Positions 7,997-19,325 are shown, numbered from the stretch's first letter. The stretch is 64,000 nt of DNA from Anabaena sphaerica FACHB-251 (GCF_014696825.1 NZ_JACJQU010000002.1:124001-188000); one strand, 5' to 3'. A program made the numbers and translations. The notes: generated from the letters alone by a model not told the origin.

Positions 7997-8025
7997 GTAG
8001 GGGTTTAGCAGTGCTGAACCCCTAC
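7997..8025. repeat. Hairpin repeat, GTAGGGGTTTAGCA family
   Basis: Arms GTAGGGGTTTAGCA and TGCTGAACCCCTAC form a 13-14 bp stem. It is the second copy of the family seen at 1538 and 11804. It lies in a 385-bp stretch (7839-8223) between the receptor and the surface protein that shows nothing else beyond a CACGCAGAGAC-type repeat at about 7918. Confidence 0.65.
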
Positions 8026-8223
8026 CGATAGCATCAAATGATTCAGCCGTTTTGAGTATAACTGTTTTTTTAGTTTCTAGTTTTTATACGATAGTTCTTC
8101 CTTATCAAAATCATAATAGCACATCTAAAACTCGATGTCAATCCTACTCCTCCTCTCTTTGCGTCAGGTAAATCGTAGGGTGGGTTAACGACAGCGCCAC
8201 CCACCAACATCATCAACCACTAA

Positions 8224-11200
8224 TTAACTAAACAAGAAATTAGTACCTAATAGGTTGACATTCACATCAGCACTAACAAAGCCAGTTGTACCCGATAAAG
8301 TAGCTAATAACTGACCAGTTCCAAAACCAGAATTACCAATTGTTCCATCACTCAAACGCAGTAAAGTGTTATTACCTGATGTCACCACATCAATATTAGC
8401 AATGCCTGTAAACTGGATTTTATCACCACCAACACCACGGACAAACTGAGTAATGGTATCCGCACCATCTCCAGAGGCATAATGAACGATATCTACAGCA
8501 CCATCATTTAAACCTAGATTGAGTCTATCGTTACCTAGTCCACCAATCAAAGTATCAGCACCAGCTTTACCATCAAGGGTATCATTACCAGCAAAACCTG
8601 TCAGAATATTAGCTGCGGCGTTACCTATGATCTTATTAATCAGGTCGTTACCTGTACCATTAATGGGAGAAGTACCTTGTAAAGTCAGGTTTTCTAGGTT
8701 ATTACCTAATGTATAACTAAGAGTGCTGAAAACAGTATCATTTCCTTCACCAAAAGCTTCAGTGATTGTATCTCCTGCATTATCCACATAGTAGGAATCA
8801 TTACCAGCACCACCAATCATGGTATCCGCACCAGCTTTACCATTGAGGACATTATTACCACTATTACCAGTGAGGGTATTATTTAAGGTATTACCTGTAC
8901 CGTTAATGGCTGCTGTGCCTGTTAAGGTCAGGTTTTCTAAGTTGGCTTTTAATGTCCAAGTGATGGAAGATTCAACGGTATCAGTGCCTTGATTCCAACT
9001 TTCAGCAATGACATCACCAACATTATCTACCACATAAGTGTCATTGCCACCACCACCAATTAATAAATCTGCACCTGCACCACCATTGAGATAATCATTA
9101 CCACTACCGCCGGTTAAATCATCTTCTTCATTTCCTGATTTAATCCAATTATTACCAGATGTGGCGTAAAAACTGACAGTACCATTAAATCCACTTAAAT
9201 CAAACTGTTCAAAGCCAGTGATTTGTGTTACAGGAATGTTATTTAATTGACTGAGTGTAGGATCGAGTATGATTGGAGTAATGACAACACTATCATCAAC
9301 TGTCCCACCATTGACAATGAGTTTGTCAATTCCTGTACCACCGTTGAGGTTGTCGTTTTGCTTGAGGTTGTCAAAGGTGCTGGTGATGGTGTCATCTCCA
9401 CCTTGAGCGTCTATGATGTCTGTTTGGGCTGTGGTGGTGAAGTTTTCGTTAGCTGCTGTACCTGTGATGGTGTTGTTAGCAGTAAACTCACTCACATCAA
9501 TAATTTTTAAGCCACCGTTACCATCAGCAACATAAGCGTAGTTGCCTACTATTTCCACACCATAAGCATTGCCAGAAGTATCATAATTGGCGATGAGGGT
9601 GGGTGCGGCTGGGTTGCTGATATTGATGATAGAGATTCCTGAACCCGCATCAGCCACATAAGCGTAGTTGCCTACTATTTGTACATCATAAGCCAAGCTA
9701 GAAGTATCATAATTACCAACAAAGGTGGGTGCGGCTGGGTTGCTGATATTGATGATAGAAAGTCCTGAAAAACTATCAGCCACATAAGCGTAGTTGCCTA
9801 CTATTTGTACATCCAGAGCATAGTCTGAAGTATGATAATTGCCGACGAGGGTGGGAGCGGCTGGGTTGCTGATATTGATGATAGAAAGTCCTGAACCCCC
9901 ATCAGCTACATAAGCGTAGTTGCCTACTATTTCCACATCCCTAGCAGCGCCAGGAGTATGATAATTGCCGACGAGTGTGGGAGCGGCTGGGTTGCTGATA
10001 TTGATGATAGAGAGTCCTGAATTCCAATCAACCACATAGGCGTAGTTGCCTATTATTTCCACATCCCAAGCCATGCCAGGAGTATGATAATTGCCGACGA
10101 GTGTGGGTGCGGCTGGGTTGCTGATATTGATGATAGAGAGTCCTGAATCCCCATCAACCACATAGGCGTAGTTGCCTACTATTTCCACATCTATAGCATA
10201 TGAAGTATCATAATTGCTGACGAGTGTGGGTGCGGCTGGGTTGCTGATATTGATGATAGAAAGTCCTGAACCCCCATCAGCTACATAAGCGTAGTTGCCT
10301 ACTATTTCCACATCCCTAACATAGTGTGAAGTATTATAATTAGCCACGAGGGTGGGAGCGGCTGGGTTGCTGATATTGATGATAGATAGTCGTGAATACT
10401 CTTGAACCACATAAGCGTAGTTGCCTACTATTTCCACATCCCTAGCATCGTATGAAGTATGATAATTACCAACAAAGGTGGGAGCGGCTGGGTTGCTGAT
10501 GTTGATGATAGAAAGTCCTGAATACTCATCAACCACATAAGCGTAGTTGCCTACTATTTCCACATCCCTAGCATCGTATGAAGTATGATAATTACCAACA
10601 AAGGTGGGAGCGGCTGGGTTGCTGATGTTGATGATAGAAAGTCCTGAAAAACTATCAGCTACATAAGCGTAGTTGCCTACTATTTCCACATCCTGAGCAA
10701 AGCCAGAAGTATCATAATTACCAACAAAGGTGGGTGCGGCTGGGTTGCTGATGTTGATGATAGAAAGTCCTGAACCAAAATCAGCCACATAAGCGTAGTT
10801 GCCTACTATTTGTACATCTATAGCAAGGCCAGGAGTATCATAATTGCCGACGAGTGTGGGTGCGGCTGGGTTGCTGATGTTGATAATTTGCATTCCGTCA
10901 AAGCCATCAGCCACATAAGCGTAGTTGCCGACTATTTCCACATCCAAAACAGAGCCAGAAGTATTATAATTGCCGACGAGGGTGAGTGCGGCTGGGTTGC
11001 TGATGTTGATGATAGAAAGTCCTGAACCAAAATCAGCCACATAAGCGTAGTTGCCTACTATTTCCACATCTATAGCATCATAAATATCATCATTCCCTAT
11101 AAAAACAGGGTTGTGGGGGTCACTAATATCAATAATCTCTAGTGTATCCCCCACTACGTAGGCGTAGTTACCCACGATTGTCACATCCCTGGCATAGCTT

Positions 11201-11748
11201 AAACGATCCCACACACCGACTAATGTAGGTGCAAATACTCCCTGATAGGTGTTGAGGGTGTCCGCACGAAAAACAAGAGAAGTCCCATGATTTTCAGGAA
11301 TATTAACCTCTAACTGCCAATTTCCTCCTAAAGCTGCATTTCCCGTTTTTGTTGCGGTTGCGCTAATGGTTGCGTTGGTAATCTCATGTAACTTGTGAAT
11401 GAATTCTTCCCCAGCATCTCCCGCAGCGACATTACAACCATAGAGTAAGATACTTTTGCTTTGCCAACGCTGCAACGAATCAGCATATTTACTGATATTA
11501 TCTAAATTCAGTTGCGTATTTCCTAAATACAAATATCCTGGAGAACCGTGAGAAACGATATGAATGGTGGTAATCTGGGGATGTTTTTGTAAAAATTCGG
11601 TTATTTCCCCAATTCCGTCTCGATGTGGTGAAATAATAACTGATTCTACTCCTTCAATAACTCCTGTCTGTAGGGTTTGGTAGTCGGAAACCGAGGAGTC
11701 AATAAAAACAACGGTGGTGGTTTGATGGAGTAAAGAATTGTTTAACAT
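8224..11748 (-). CDS. DUF4347 - LVIVD beta-propeller - RTX repeat surface/secreted protein
   Basis: A 1174-aa multi-domain protein. Residues 1-165 form a DUF4347 domain with the caspase-like HIVSHGSPG and [13 protein letters not shown] segments, common at the front of giant cyanobacterial secreted proteins. About 178-748 hold 14 repeats of roughly 41 residues built on [13 protein letters not shown] and [16 protein letters not shown], the LVIVD beta-propeller type. From about 755 to the end come RTX calcium-binding repeats ([26 protein letters not shown] and others), which usually go with type I secretion. No N-terminal signal peptide is seen, consistent with that route. Adhesion or surface function is inferred. 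Confidence 0.85.
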   Translation of the reverse strand: MLNNSLLHQTTTVVFIDSSVSDYQTLQTGVIEGVESVIISPHRDGIGEITEFLQKHPQITTIHIVSHGSPGYLYLGNTQLNLDNISKYADSLQRWQSKSILLYGCNVAAGDAGEEFIHKLHEITNATISATATKTGNAALGGNWQLEVNIPENHGTSLVFRADTLNTYQGVFAPTLVGVWDRLSYARDVTIVGNYAYVVGDTLEIIDISDPHNPVFIGNDDIYDAIDVEIVGNYAYVADFGSGLSIINISNPAALTLVGNYNTSGSVLDVEIVGNYAYVADGFDGMQIINISNPAAPTLVGNYDTPGLAIDVQIVGNYAYVADFGSGLSIINISNPAAPTFVGNYDTSGFAQDVEIVGNYAYVADSFSGLSIINISNPAAPTFVGNYHTSYDARDVEIVGNYAYVVDEYSGLSIINISNPAAPTFVGNYHTSYDARDVEIVGNYAYVVQEYSRLSIINISNPAAPTLVANYNTSHYVRDVEIVGNYAYVADGGSGLSIINISNPAAPTLVSNYDTSYAIDVEIVGNYAYVVDGDSGLSIINISNPAAPTLVGNYHTPGMAWDVEIIGNYAYVVDWNSGLSIINISNPAAPTLVGNYHTPGAARDVEIVGNYAYVADGGSGLSIINISNPAAPTLVGNYHTSDYALDVQIVGNYAYVADSFSGLSIINISNPAAPTFVGNYDTSSLAYDVQIVGNYAYVADAGSGISIINISNPAAPTLIANYDTSGNAYGVEIVGNYAYVADGNGGLKIIDVSEFTANNTITGTAANENFTTTAQTDIIDAQGGDDTITSTFDNLKQNDNLNGGTGIDKLIVNGGTVDDSVVITPIILDPTLSQLNNIPVTQITGFEQFDLSGFNGTVSFYATSGNNWIKSGNEEDDLTGGSGNDYLNGGAGADLLIGGGGNDTYVVDNVGDVIAESWNQGTDTVESSITWTLKANLENLTLTGTAAINGTGNTLNNTLTGNSGNNVLNGKAGADTMIGGAGNDSYYVDNAGDTITEAFGEGNDTVFSTLSYTLGNNLENLTLQGTSPINGTGNDLINKIIGNAAANILTGFAGNDTLDGKAGADTLIGGLGNDRLNLGLNDGAVDIVHYASGDGADTITQFVRGVGGDKIQFTGIANIDVVTSGNNTLLRLSDGTIGNSGFGTGQLLATLSGTTGFVSADVNVNLLGTNFLFS
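9496..11215 (-). repeat. Tandem ~123-bp coding repeats (14 LVIVD blades)
   Basis: Fourteen in-frame units of about 120-126 bp, recognisable by the recurring GCGTAGTTGCCTACTATTT and GCGGCTGGGTTGCTGATATT strings on the plus strand. Neighbouring units are nearly identical, which implies recent expansion or gene conversion. Fourteen blades would fit two seven-bladed propellers. Confidence 0.85.
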
Positions 11749-11803
11749 ATTTTTGGTTTTTGCACCTGGTAACGAAGTGTAATTTCCTGTTGCATGGAAC
11801 CTA

Positions 11804-11830
11804 GTAGGGTTTTAGCAATGCTAAAGCCTA
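11804..11830. repeat. Hairpin repeat, GTAGGGGTTTAGCA family (third copy)
   Basis: GTAGGGTTTTAGCA-A-TGCTAAAGCCTA, an imperfect palindrome like those at 1538 and 7997. It sits about 55 bp upstream of the start of the surface-protein gene. Between it and 12040 nothing else is apparent. Confidence 0.55.
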
Positions 11831-12040
11831 TCTTTTCTAATAAAGACACATTTTAATGGAGATATAATGGTGATGGATTAGACTAATAGAGAAAACCGTA
11901 ATTTTACGTAAATAAACTTATTAAGGCAGAGTTGTGAAATTTTAGCTGCTTTTGCAAGAAGCCTAATGATGATACAAATACATAGCTAGAGGTAAAGCGC
12001 AATGTTAATGAGTGTCAATTTAAGCTAGAAAATCTTATTT

Positions 12041-12095
12041 GTTGGCTTCCACACCCGCCAGGGAATGAATTCCCAGGCTAATAGCCAAAGTCTAC
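12041..12095. repeat. Palindromic interspersed repeat (same family as 828)
   Basis: GTTGGCTTCCACACCCGCCA followed by GGGAATGAATTCCC and GGCTAATAGCCAAAG matches the lead-in of the repeat at 828-875 with few changes. It abuts the aldehyde dehydrogenase remnant. Confidence 0.6.
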
Positions 12096-12104
12096 TAAAG
12101 TAGA

Positions 12105-12353
12105 CTAAAGAGAGTTTATCCACACCGTACCTGCACGGATATTGTTAGCGATCGCATGAGCCTTTGTGATATCCTGAGTCCACACCGCAGCTGCAAGACC
12201 ATACATGGTGTTATTTGCCCGTTGAATCACTTCTTCCACATCGTAGCAAATCTGCGTCTACTAATAGTTTTACAATACTTTCTACTCATTCATTATTAAC
12301 AGTTGAGTAGGTCTAACCTTAACTTGTTGTTGTGGTCTGGTTGTTGTAACCAT
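12105..12353 (-). pseudogene. Aldehyde dehydrogenase, both ends kept and centre deleted
   Basis: The minus-strand ATG at 12353, preceded by GGAAG, opens MVTTTRPQQQVKVRPTQLLI and stops after 23 codons. Cyanobacterial NAD-dependent aldehyde dehydrogenases begin in this way. From 12242 to a stop at 12105 another stretch reads [20 protein letters not shown] followed by [20 protein letters not shown] and WINSL, which is the conserved C-terminal part of the same family. Some 400 residues, including the catalytic Cys and Glu, are missing between them. The locus is a 249-bp relic of a gene normally near 1.5 kb. Confidence 0.8.
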
Positions 12354-12450
12354 TGGTACTTCCTAAAGCTTTCAAGGGTAATGTAATGTTTTTTTCTTTA
12401 AACTTCATCAGCCTAAAGATAGAAATTAGGTATAGGAGTATAGGGAATAT

Positions 12451-12759
12451 TTACTCTGGTAAACCCGTTACTTTTAACAAATCTAAACCTTGCTCAAAAA
12501 TCTCATCAATGGGTAACATTTTTCCTTGAATCGTCATAAATTTATGGTCTTTTGTTGCGCGAATGGTTGAACCATCATCTAAACAATATTCATACAATTC
12601 TTGTACTCCCCGATGATGCCATTGGGCAATGGGTTGAGTATAAACATTCCCATTTTTATCAACACTAAACACACTACACTCAATTTTTTTCTCGACAATT
12701 TCACCAATTGGTAAAAAGCCATATTCCACAGTTAAAACTTCAGTTTCATAACTTAAACA
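12451..12759 (-). other. DnaE split intein, N-fragment (102 aa)
   Basis: Starts at Cys775 after the extein residues FAEY. It opens [20 protein letters not shown] and holds the TxxH block as ATKDHKF, and closes with LPIDEIFEQ. The 102-residue length equals that of the fast-splicing Nostoc punctiforme DnaE N-intein, which it closely resembles. Confidence 0.95.
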
Positions 12760-15081
12760 ATATTCGGCAAATTTCAACATATCCCCAAATAGTTGTTCAG
12801 CAACTTGCTTTTTCACCCCGTTTTTTGTTGCGCCATCAATAAATTTTTCTTGCTGTTTCTGCATTTCAGAAACTTTCTTTTTACCCATAGCGCGACGCAG
12901 TAAGTCAGCTTGTCCTAAAGAATAACCAGCCATATCTTGAGCAATTTTCATAATTTGCTCTTGATAGACCATAATTCCATAGGTTTCATTTAATATTGGT
13001 TGTAAAATTTGCGATTCATAATCAATTGCTTCTCTGCCATGTTTGCGGTTAATAAACTTAGGAATCAATCCCGCATCTAATGGTCCGGGTCGATAAAGTG
13101 CTAAAATAGAAGAAATATCTTCAATATTAGAAGGTTTCAAATCTCTAACTATTTGCTTCATTCCTGAAGATTCTAGTTGAAATATACCTTCTAAATCACC
13201 TGATTCTAATAATGTATAAGCTTTGGATACATCTTTAGGTAAAGTGCTATGTTCACCTTTAGCTAATATCTTTTGGGCTTTTCTTTCCTGATTTGTAATT
13301 TCATCAGGGTCAACACGATAACCTTTACTTTGTTCAATTAAATCCAAAGTTCTTTGAATTAAGGTCAGGTTCCGTAAACCTAAAAAGTCCATTTTTAACA
13401 AACCCAGTGATTCCAAATCTTCCATGAAATACTGGGTAATTACAGAACCATCATTATTACGCTGTAATGGCACAATTTCATCTAAAGGTTCTGCGGAAAT
13501 TACCACACCCGCAGCATGAACACCAAAGGTTTTGTTAGTTCCTTCAATTCGCATGGCCATATCAAGCCAACGACGAACATTAGGATCATGATCATATTTT
13601 TCTTTAAACTCTGGTGCTGGGGTTTCATCAGAAACCATGACTTTGAGTTTAGTAGGTTTCCCCCGGACTACGGGAATCATTTTCGCCATTTTATCAGATT
13701 CTCCATAGGGAATATCTAACACTCTAGCCACATCTTTTAATACTGCTTTCGATGTTAAACGGTTAAAGGTGATAATTTGGGCAACTCTATCAGCACCATA
13801 TTTATTAGTGACATATTCAATTACTTCATCCCGTTTTTCAATACAGAAATCTGTATCAATATCAGGCATGGATTTCCGTTCTGGGTTCAAAAATCGCTCG
13901 AATAGTAAGCCATGATGCACGGGATCAATATTAGTAATTCGCATGGCGTAAGCAACCAAAGAACCAGCAGCAGAACCCCGACCTGGACCGACAGGAATAT
14001 TATGATCTCGTGCAAATTTGATGTAGTCCCACACTACTAAAAAGTAGGTAGAAAAACCCATCTGCTGAATCATTTTTAATTCATATTCTAATCTTTCTTT
14101 ATAAATAGAATCTACTTCGCTGCGGGATTTGCGATTTAATCTTTCTAAAAGTCCTTGCCAAGCTACTTCTTCTGCATAGGTGTCAGGAGTGTGACCAGAA
14201 GGAATATCAGGAGTAGGAATTTTCGGCTCATCCATGATATGGTAAGGCTCGACTTTATCCGCTACTTCTACCGTTGTGGCTATGGCTTCGGCAATGACAT
14301 CATCGGGTAAATGATCACGAAATAGCATCTGCATTTCTTGGGCAGATTTGAGATATTCTGTGCCGCTATATCGCATCCGATTGTCTTCACTAATTAGCTT
14401 GCCAGTTTGAATACAAAGCAAAGCGTCATGTGCTTCTACATCAAAGCAAGAAATGTAATGAGAATCATTGGTAGCAATAAATTTAATGCCTAATTCACGG
14501 GCAATTTTTACAATTTCGACATTAACTATTCTGTCTTCTTGTGAACCGTGATCTTGAATTTCTAAATAAAAATCTTCACCAAATACCTCTTTATACCACT
14601 TAGCAACTTTTCGGGCTGCATCTGGTCTATTACTCAGAATTGCTTGGGGAATTTCTCCACCTAAACAAGCACTGGTGACAATTAAACCTTCTTTATATTC
14701 TTTGAGTAAATCTTTATTGATGCAAGGACGGGAAAAAATACCTTTACCTTGCACACCTTGAAGGTGAGAAATTGTGGTTAATTTAACTAAGTTTTTATAA
14801 CCTTTGGTATTTTTAGCTAATACGACTTGATGATATTTGGGACGGCGTTCTTGTTTATCAATTTCGCCGTTAATGATATACATTTCATTGCCAATAATGG
14901 GCTTTATGGTTTTACTGCGGCAGATTTTAATTAGTTCAACTGCCCCATACATAACACCATGATCTGTGAGAGCGATCGCTTTCATTCCTAGTGCGATCGC
15001 TTGATCTACTAACTCTGGTAGTTGACTAGCACCATCCAGCAAACTGTAGTCACTATGAATATGCAACGGTACAAAAGACAT
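12451..15081 (-). CDS. dnaE: DNA polymerase III alpha subunit, N-terminal half fused to split-intein N-fragment
   Basis: An 876-aa protein. Residues 1-774 are the N-extein of DnaE: PHP domain at the start ([14 protein letters not shown]), then the C-family polymerase core with the catalytic PDIDTDF motif. At Cys775 the split intein starts. In cyanobacteria the C-terminal half of DnaE is encoded elsewhere with the complementary intein fragment, and the two proteins splice in trans to make the replicative polymerase. The start ATG at 15081 gives the standard [16 protein letters not shown]-terminus. Stop is right after the intein fragment, as expected. Confidence 0.97.
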   Translation of the reverse strand: MSFVPLHIHSDYSLLDGASQLPELVDQAIALGMKAIALTDHGVMYGAVELIKICRSKTIKPIIGNEMYIINGEIDKQERRPKYHQVVLAKNTKGYKNLVKLTTISHLQGVQGKGIFSRPCINKDLLKEYKEGLIVTSACLGGEIPQAILSNRPDAARKVAKWYKEVFGEDFYLEIQDHGSQEDRIVNVEIVKIARELGIKFIATNDSHYISCFDVEAHDALLCIQTGKLISEDNRMRYSGTEYLKSAQEMQMLFRDHLPDDVIAEAIATTVEVADKVEPYHIMDEPKIPTPDIPSGHTPDTYAEEVAWQGLLERLNRKSRSEVDSIYKERLEYELKMIQQMGFSTYFLVVWDYIKFARDHNIPVGPGRGSAAGSLVAYAMRITNIDPVHHGLLFERFLNPERKSMPDIDTDFCIEKRDEVIEYVTNKYGADRVAQIITFNRLTSKAVLKDVARVLDIPYGESDKMAKMIPVVRGKPTKLKVMVSDETPAPEFKEKYDHDPNVRRWLDMAMRIEGTNKTFGVHAAGVVISAEPLDEIVPLQRNNDGSVITQYFMEDLESLGLLKMDFLGLRNLTLIQRTLDLIEQSKGYRVDPDEITNQERKAQKILAKGEHSTLPKDVSKAYTLLESGDLEGIFQLESSGMKQIVRDLKPSNIEDISSILALYRPGPLDAGLIPKFINRKHGREAIDYESQILQPILNETYGIMVYQEQIMKIAQDMAGYSLGQADLLRRAMGKKKVSEMQKQQEKFIDGATKNGVKKQVAEQLFGDMLKFAEYCLSYETEVLTVEYGFLPIGEIVEKKIECSVFSVDKNGNVYTQPIAQWHHRGVQELYEYCLDDGSTIRATKDHKFMTIQGKMLPIDEIFEQGLDLLKVTGLPE

Positions 15082-15631
15082 AAGCCATTAAAAAATTAAT
15101 AATTAATAATTAAAAATTCACGATGCAGTAACAGCTTAACAGTTTTTGCCTTAAATTACCGCTTTCCTATTCCTGTAGTTTTGAGCATCGTAGGTGGTAC
15201 TTTAAGAGTTACAAGGTATTTCATAGCATCTGAGATGATGGTAACAGACAATAGGTTGTCAGATCCCCGTTACAGCAGGAAGCTAATATCTAAGAGGATA
15301 TTTTAAAAGTCTTTGGTGATGTATCAAACATCTTTAGATCCCCCCTCCCCCCTTACTCACATCTTGCACCAGGCGACTGGAAGTCACGCCTATACATACA
15401 AAACCCACCTGCGTGGGTTTCAAACCCTTGATTTTCCGTGAGTCCGTGCAGACGGACTTAGTTTGTCTAGCAGTATCTTTCTAATCACCTGGGCTTGGTG
15501 CAATATGTGAGCTTAAAAAGGGGGGAACTGGAATCAAAGTCCTCCTTAAGAAGGAAAAAGGGGGGATCTGCGGGTGTCAGATACCACACGAAAAAGTTTA
15601 TGGCTACGCCACGCAAGCTATCAAACAGCCT

Positions 15632-15811
15632 CTAAGACTGTTGATGTCCTTTAGCGTCGGAATGTTTAACCCAGCACCGTTCTAAAAGTTGAATCCGCCA
15701 GAGTACCGCAAACTGACGAGGATTCAAAATCAATTTAGTATCACGACTAAATAAGGGCTGGTTCAAATAATGCCAAAGAGGAAATTGAATTTTTGTGTTT
15801 TTGGGAGCCAT
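15632..15811 (-). CDS. Small conserved-looking protein of unknown function (59 aa)
   Basis: The minus-strand frame opens with ATG at 15811 after GGAGG-like GTTCCTCCC, and gives 59 aa: MAPKNTKIQFPLWHYLNQPL, then FSRDTKLILNPRQFAVLWRI and a basic tail. It is rich in aromatic and basic residues, with no membrane segment. I recall similar short proteins from other Nostocales but cannot name a family. Upstream (15812-15984) nothing else is seen. The 550 bp on the other side up to dnaE hold only dispersed repeats such as the CACCTGCGTGGG and GGGGGGATCT types. Confidence 0.5.
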   Translation of the reverse strand: MAPKNTKIQFPLWHYLNQPLFSRDTKLILNPRQFAVLWRIQLLERCWVKHSDAKGHQQS

Positions 15812-15984
15812 GGGAGGAACAAAATATTATAAAATTGCTTCAGGAGTAGTTGGCATTTTATTTATAAAATAATTTTATAAATAGTTTTCCACTACCAATA
15901 CCTTTATTATTCAAGAATAAACCAGTATTTTCCAATTGTCTTGGTGGCAATTGCGGAATTTAAGAAAACTTTATTTTTGCGCTT

Positions 15985-17067
15985 TTAAAATACTGTCAGT
16001 AAATCCTGACTTTGTTGCTGATAAGAATTTTGGAAGGGGCAAAGACTGAAAAGAAAATTTTGATATGCCATAGACATTTGTCTAGCAACTTCATCAATTG
16101 GAACGCTACCAAGACTCGTCCCTAAACCGGGAACAGCAACTATGTTAATTTGCTTTTGTATGCAATTGCAGTAAACTCTATTATGTTGACGGATGGCTAA
16201 CAAAGTTGACCACAAACCTTGATATACATGATCCTTACCAGCCATAGATATCTGCATTCTCAGCGCCGGAGCATGAGCAATAAACGGATGTAAAGGATGA
16301 TTTGTTTCCACAATTAAAGATGTACCGATAGGTTGATCTCCTAAATACTCTTCTTGAATGCGTTTTTGCAAAAGTTTCTCTACATCTTCACCAAAAAATC
16401 TCAGAATTGCTGCATCAATATTATTTTGAGCAGAATTTAAAGAACTAGCCGCAGTAACTACACAATCAAAAAAAGGTAAGTCTTCAAACGAGCCATTTAC
16501 TATTTGTACATGAGGTAAGCCTTCAAAATAATCTGCAAAAGTTCTACACAGAAAAGTTTTAGTATCTAGCAGAATTAATTTTAATGGGATGTCATAACCC
16601 CAAGTTTGACAGGCATCTATGTTGGTTATTTTGGCTCTATAGTTTGACTTATCAATCAGAAACAGTAAATGAGAATTGATCAGTGTAAAAATAGTATCTA
16701 TATTTAATGTAATCTCATTGACTTTAGCTTCTGTTAAACCATCAGGAGTTTTAATTTCCCGAACTAACCTATGGATGGCATTATAGATATCTAAGAATAA
16801 TAATTGTAGAGGTTTATCAGCAATAATCGGATAACGAAGTAATTTTAAACAATCCTCTAAACGATAGACAAGTTTCTGCATACTAGTAAATCCTAGCATT
16901 GCAGCGCCACCTTTGATACTAAAAGTAGCCCGAAAGATTTCATTTAATTCATCTCTATCATCAATTGTGTTTTGTAAATTTAAGAAAGCTCTATAGATTG
17001 TGTTTAGGTATTCTTGTGATTCTTCGACAAAGTAGCCTATAATTTTTTGAAATTGTTCTGGTTTCAT
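15985..17067 (-). CDS. HPt-like domain fused to a macro-like domain
   Basis: A 360-aa two-part protein. Residues 1-130 look like a histidine phosphotransfer (HPt) four-helix bundle, with IFRATFSIKGGAAMLGF at 44-60. The usual phosphoacceptor His of the AHSIKGG motif is replaced by Phe49. Residues about 160-340 resemble a macro (ADP-ribose-binding) fold: FDCVVTAASSLNSAQNNIDA is in the place of the NAAN loop, and VAVPGLGTSLGSVPIDEVAR matches the late glycine loop. The role is unknown. A phosphorelay-inactive HPt could act as a docking module. The macro assignment is by motif pattern only. Confidence 0.65.
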   Translation of the reverse strand: MKPEQFQKIIGYFVEESQEYLNTIYRAFLNLQNTIDDRDELNEIFRATFSIKGGAAMLGFTSMQKLVYRLEDCLKLLRYPIIADKPLQLLFLDIYNAIHRLVREIKTPDGLTEAKVNEITLNIDTIFTLINSHLLFLIDKSNYRAKITNIDACQTWGYDIPLKLILLDTKTFLCRTFADYFEGLPHVQIVNGSFEDLPFFDCVVTAASSLNSAQNNIDAAILRFFGEDVEKLLQKRIQEEYLGDQPIGTSLIVETNHPLHPFIAHAPALRMQISMAGKDHVYQGLWSTLLAIRQHNRVYCNCIQKQINIVAVPGLGTSLGSVPIDEVARQMSMAYQNFLFSLCPFQNSYQQQSQDLLTVF

Positions 17068-17428
17068 AGCTCAAACAATTATGAGTTAAGGGATAGTATC
17101 AAATTAGACTTGTTAGACATCAAATTACAAGCATTCTGAATAGCTGTTACGTCCCTTGAGGAGCCTCAGCTTGGTTTTGTAGACAACTGCTACTACATGA
17201 ATACAAGAGAGAATGCCATTTTTCCGCGAAAGGATACCTAAAAGTTTAATTGTGGAAAACCTCATGTATTCAAAAGTTTTTCTTATTAATCAAGGTATGG
17301 CTTGATCTGTGCTGTATTGAGACTACCCACTTTTGACTTGATTCATATCTTGAGCAAACACCAAAAAAAGCCACCTTCGGTCATGCTGACATCGCAAATA
17401 TCCAAACGCTATCAGACAACTTTATATA

Positions 17429-18919
17429 TTAACATCGTTTTAACTGCGTTAATAAAACCACAATTTCATCCATTGCTTTTCTAACAACACTTGGAGGTTG
17501 TTCAGATTGATTTACCATAATACTAAAAGCAACAGGTTCATAATGAGGAATATTTACATATCCTGATAGAGAAACTACACCCATCATTGTACCTGTTTTC
17601 GCTTGCACAATTCCCTGAGCAGATGTGTTAAGAAAGCGATTTTTTAAAGTACCGCTAATACCAGCAACAGGCAAAGAAGCACGAAACACTTCGGCTTGAG
17701 AAGATTTAGCCATAATCTGCAAAAGTTGTACTAAAGCTTCTGGACTAATTAAATTTTTACGAGATAAACCAGAACCATCTACTAAAATGTAGCTATTGGG
17801 TTCAATCCCTAATTGATTTAAAATAGTATTTATAGCTTGCAATCCTGCATCAGCAGTAGGTTGATTTTTTGTTAATGTTTGTTTATCAGCTAAATTTCTA
17901 AGTAAAGCTTCAGCATACAAGTTATTACTATTGACATTGGTTTCTACCAATAATTCAGATAAGGGTGGAGATTCAATTGCTGCTATTTCTTTTTCATTTT
18001 TCCCACCATTGAGGTTAGATGTCTGTTTAACATTAATTCCCTCAGTTGCTAGAGTCAGTCGGAAATTTCTTAAAAAATTATCAATGGGATCAAAAACCGC
18101 TAAAGCTGTAATTTCTGGTTGAGAATTTACAGCTAACTGCCCTTTGATTCGCAATATCTGTCCTTTTAAATCACGGTTGACTTCAACAAAACCAGGTTCA
18201 TTCTCTTGAGTAGTGACAGAATTATTTTCAATTTTCCATCTATATGCTTCTGTAGGTTCAGCCCACTGAAGTTGTAATGGTTGACCAATATTCTGGGGTA
18301 AAAATTTTAATATAGACGCATTTTCATTGACAATTAAACTATTGATAGGTGCGCCATAATAAGCCTGTACGTCTTCCCATTGCCAACTAGAATGAACAAC
18401 TTCACCTTGAAAATAACTATCATCAGCAATTAATTGATTAACTTGCCGAATACCCTGTTGATATAACTGTTTTGCTAATATTGTTAATTGAGCATTTTTT
18501 AAGCTCGGATCTCCCCTACCAACAACACGCAAAATACCTTCACTGTCTTGATAAATAGAGGTACGAATGCGGAAATTTGCACCTAGTTTTTGCAATGCGG
18601 CTGCTGTTGTGAATAACTTAGTATTAGAAGCAGGAATAAAGTATTTTTCTGCATCTCGACTGTAAAGAGTTTGTGGAGATGATAGGGGTTTTACCAAAAT
18701 TCCCCAACGCATTCTCTTAAATAAAGGACGATTAATTACAGCATCTATGGATGATTCTAGTTGAGCAGGACAAGTATATTTTGTGGTAGTTGCTGGTGTT
18801 ACTGGGGTTTGTGCTTGAGCTATTTGCTGGTTAAGATTAAGTTGAACACCGATAAATAGCAGCATCAAGCTAATAGAAATTCTTTTGTAAATCATTTTAT
18901 TTCTACTAAATCTAATCAT
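17429..18919 (-). CDS. dacB: D-alanyl-D-alanine carboxypeptidase/endopeptidase (PBP4 type)
   Basis: A serine-type peptidase of family S13 that trims or cleaves peptidoglycan cross-links in the periplasm. The three penicillin-binding motifs are present: SNTK (S98-K101 from this start), the SxN-type motif in VDGSGLSRKN, and KTG in QAKTGTMMG. A signal peptide (ISLMLLFIGVQLNLNQ, ending AQAQ) precedes the mature protein. The frame is open to 18976, but the extra 19 residues are encoded partly by a dispersed repeat, so a start at 18919 or at the next ATG (18895) is preferred. Length near 496 aa fits the family. Confidence 0.88.
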   Translation of the reverse strand: MIRFSRNKMIYKRISISLMLLFIGVQLNLNQQIAQAQTPVTPATTTKYTCPAQLESSIDAVINRPLFKRMRWGILVKPLSSPQTLYSRDAEKYFIPASNTKLFTTAAALQKLGANFRIRTSIYQDSEGILRVVGRGDPSLKNAQLTILAKQLYQQGIRQVNQLIADDSYFQGEVVHSSWQWEDVQAYYGAPINSLIVNENASILKFLPQNIGQPLQLQWAEPTEAYRWKIENNSVTTQENEPGFVEVNRDLKGQILRIKGQLAVNSQPEITALAVFDPIDNFLRNFRLTLATEGINVKQTSNLNGGKNEKEIAAIESPPLSELLVETNVNSNNLYAEALLRNLADKQTLTKNQPTADAGLQAINTILNQLGIEPNSYILVDGSGLSRKNLISPEALVQLLQIMAKSSQAEVFRASLPVAGISGTLKNRFLNTSAQGIVQAKTGTMMGVVSLSGYVNIPHYEPVAFSIMVNQSEQPPSVVRKAMDEIVVLLTQLKRC

Positions 18920-18960
18920 AATTTCGTGACTTTGCGTAAGTAGCTCGGCACAATTAAATA

Positions 18961-19045
18961 TAAAACCTCTCTCCAAACCTCTCCCCTACAAGGAGAGAGG
19001 CTTTGACTCCCCCTTCCCTGGTAGGGAAGGGGGTTGGGGGGTTAG
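18961..19045. repeat. Dispersed repeat CTCCCCCTTCCCTGGTAGGG
   Basis: A repeat with two hairpins (CTCTCCCCTACAAGGAGAGAG and CCCCCTTCCCTGGTAGGGAAGGGGG) ending in GTTGGGGGGTTAGGTTT. A second copy lies at 50201-50287 inside the hupS2-hupL2 spacer. It overlaps the upstream end of the dacB frame. Confidence 0.75.
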
Positions 19046-19236
19046 GTTTATCTTATATTTTTAACGCCCACCTACTTAGCTGTTGGTAACTAAACATCAA
19101 GGCTAAATGTTGGGTTTCCTAATGTCAAGTCAACCTACATTGAGTTTTTATTACACCTTATTACTACGTAAAAAGCCCATGATAGCCTAAAATATGCCAC
19201 TCATGAGCTAAATAAACTTATTTATCGGGAGATAGG

Positions 19237-19263
19237 TCCCCGGCTTCTCAAAGAAGTCGGGGA
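19237..19263. repeat. Hairpin repeat, CCGACTTCT family (second copy)
   Basis: TCCCCGGCTTCT-CAA-AGAAGTCGGGGA, followed by TCTGGGTATGA. It sits about 60 bp beyond the stop of the acidic TerB-like gene and could end its transcription, though no long T-run follows. Confidence 0.65.
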
Positions 19264-19325
19264 TCTGGGTATGAGATTTATTAAGTGGAAGCTCCTGATC
19301 AGAAATTTAGATAAACAAAGAATTA

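Noticed and set aside
9496-11215. Regularly spaced repeats that look like a CRISPR array
   Set aside because: Period is about 123 bp, the repeats stay in one reading frame and encode LVIVD blades.
18920-18976. First 19 codons of the dacB frame
   Set aside because: Encoded next to a dispersed repeat and placed before the signal peptide; later ATGs fit better.
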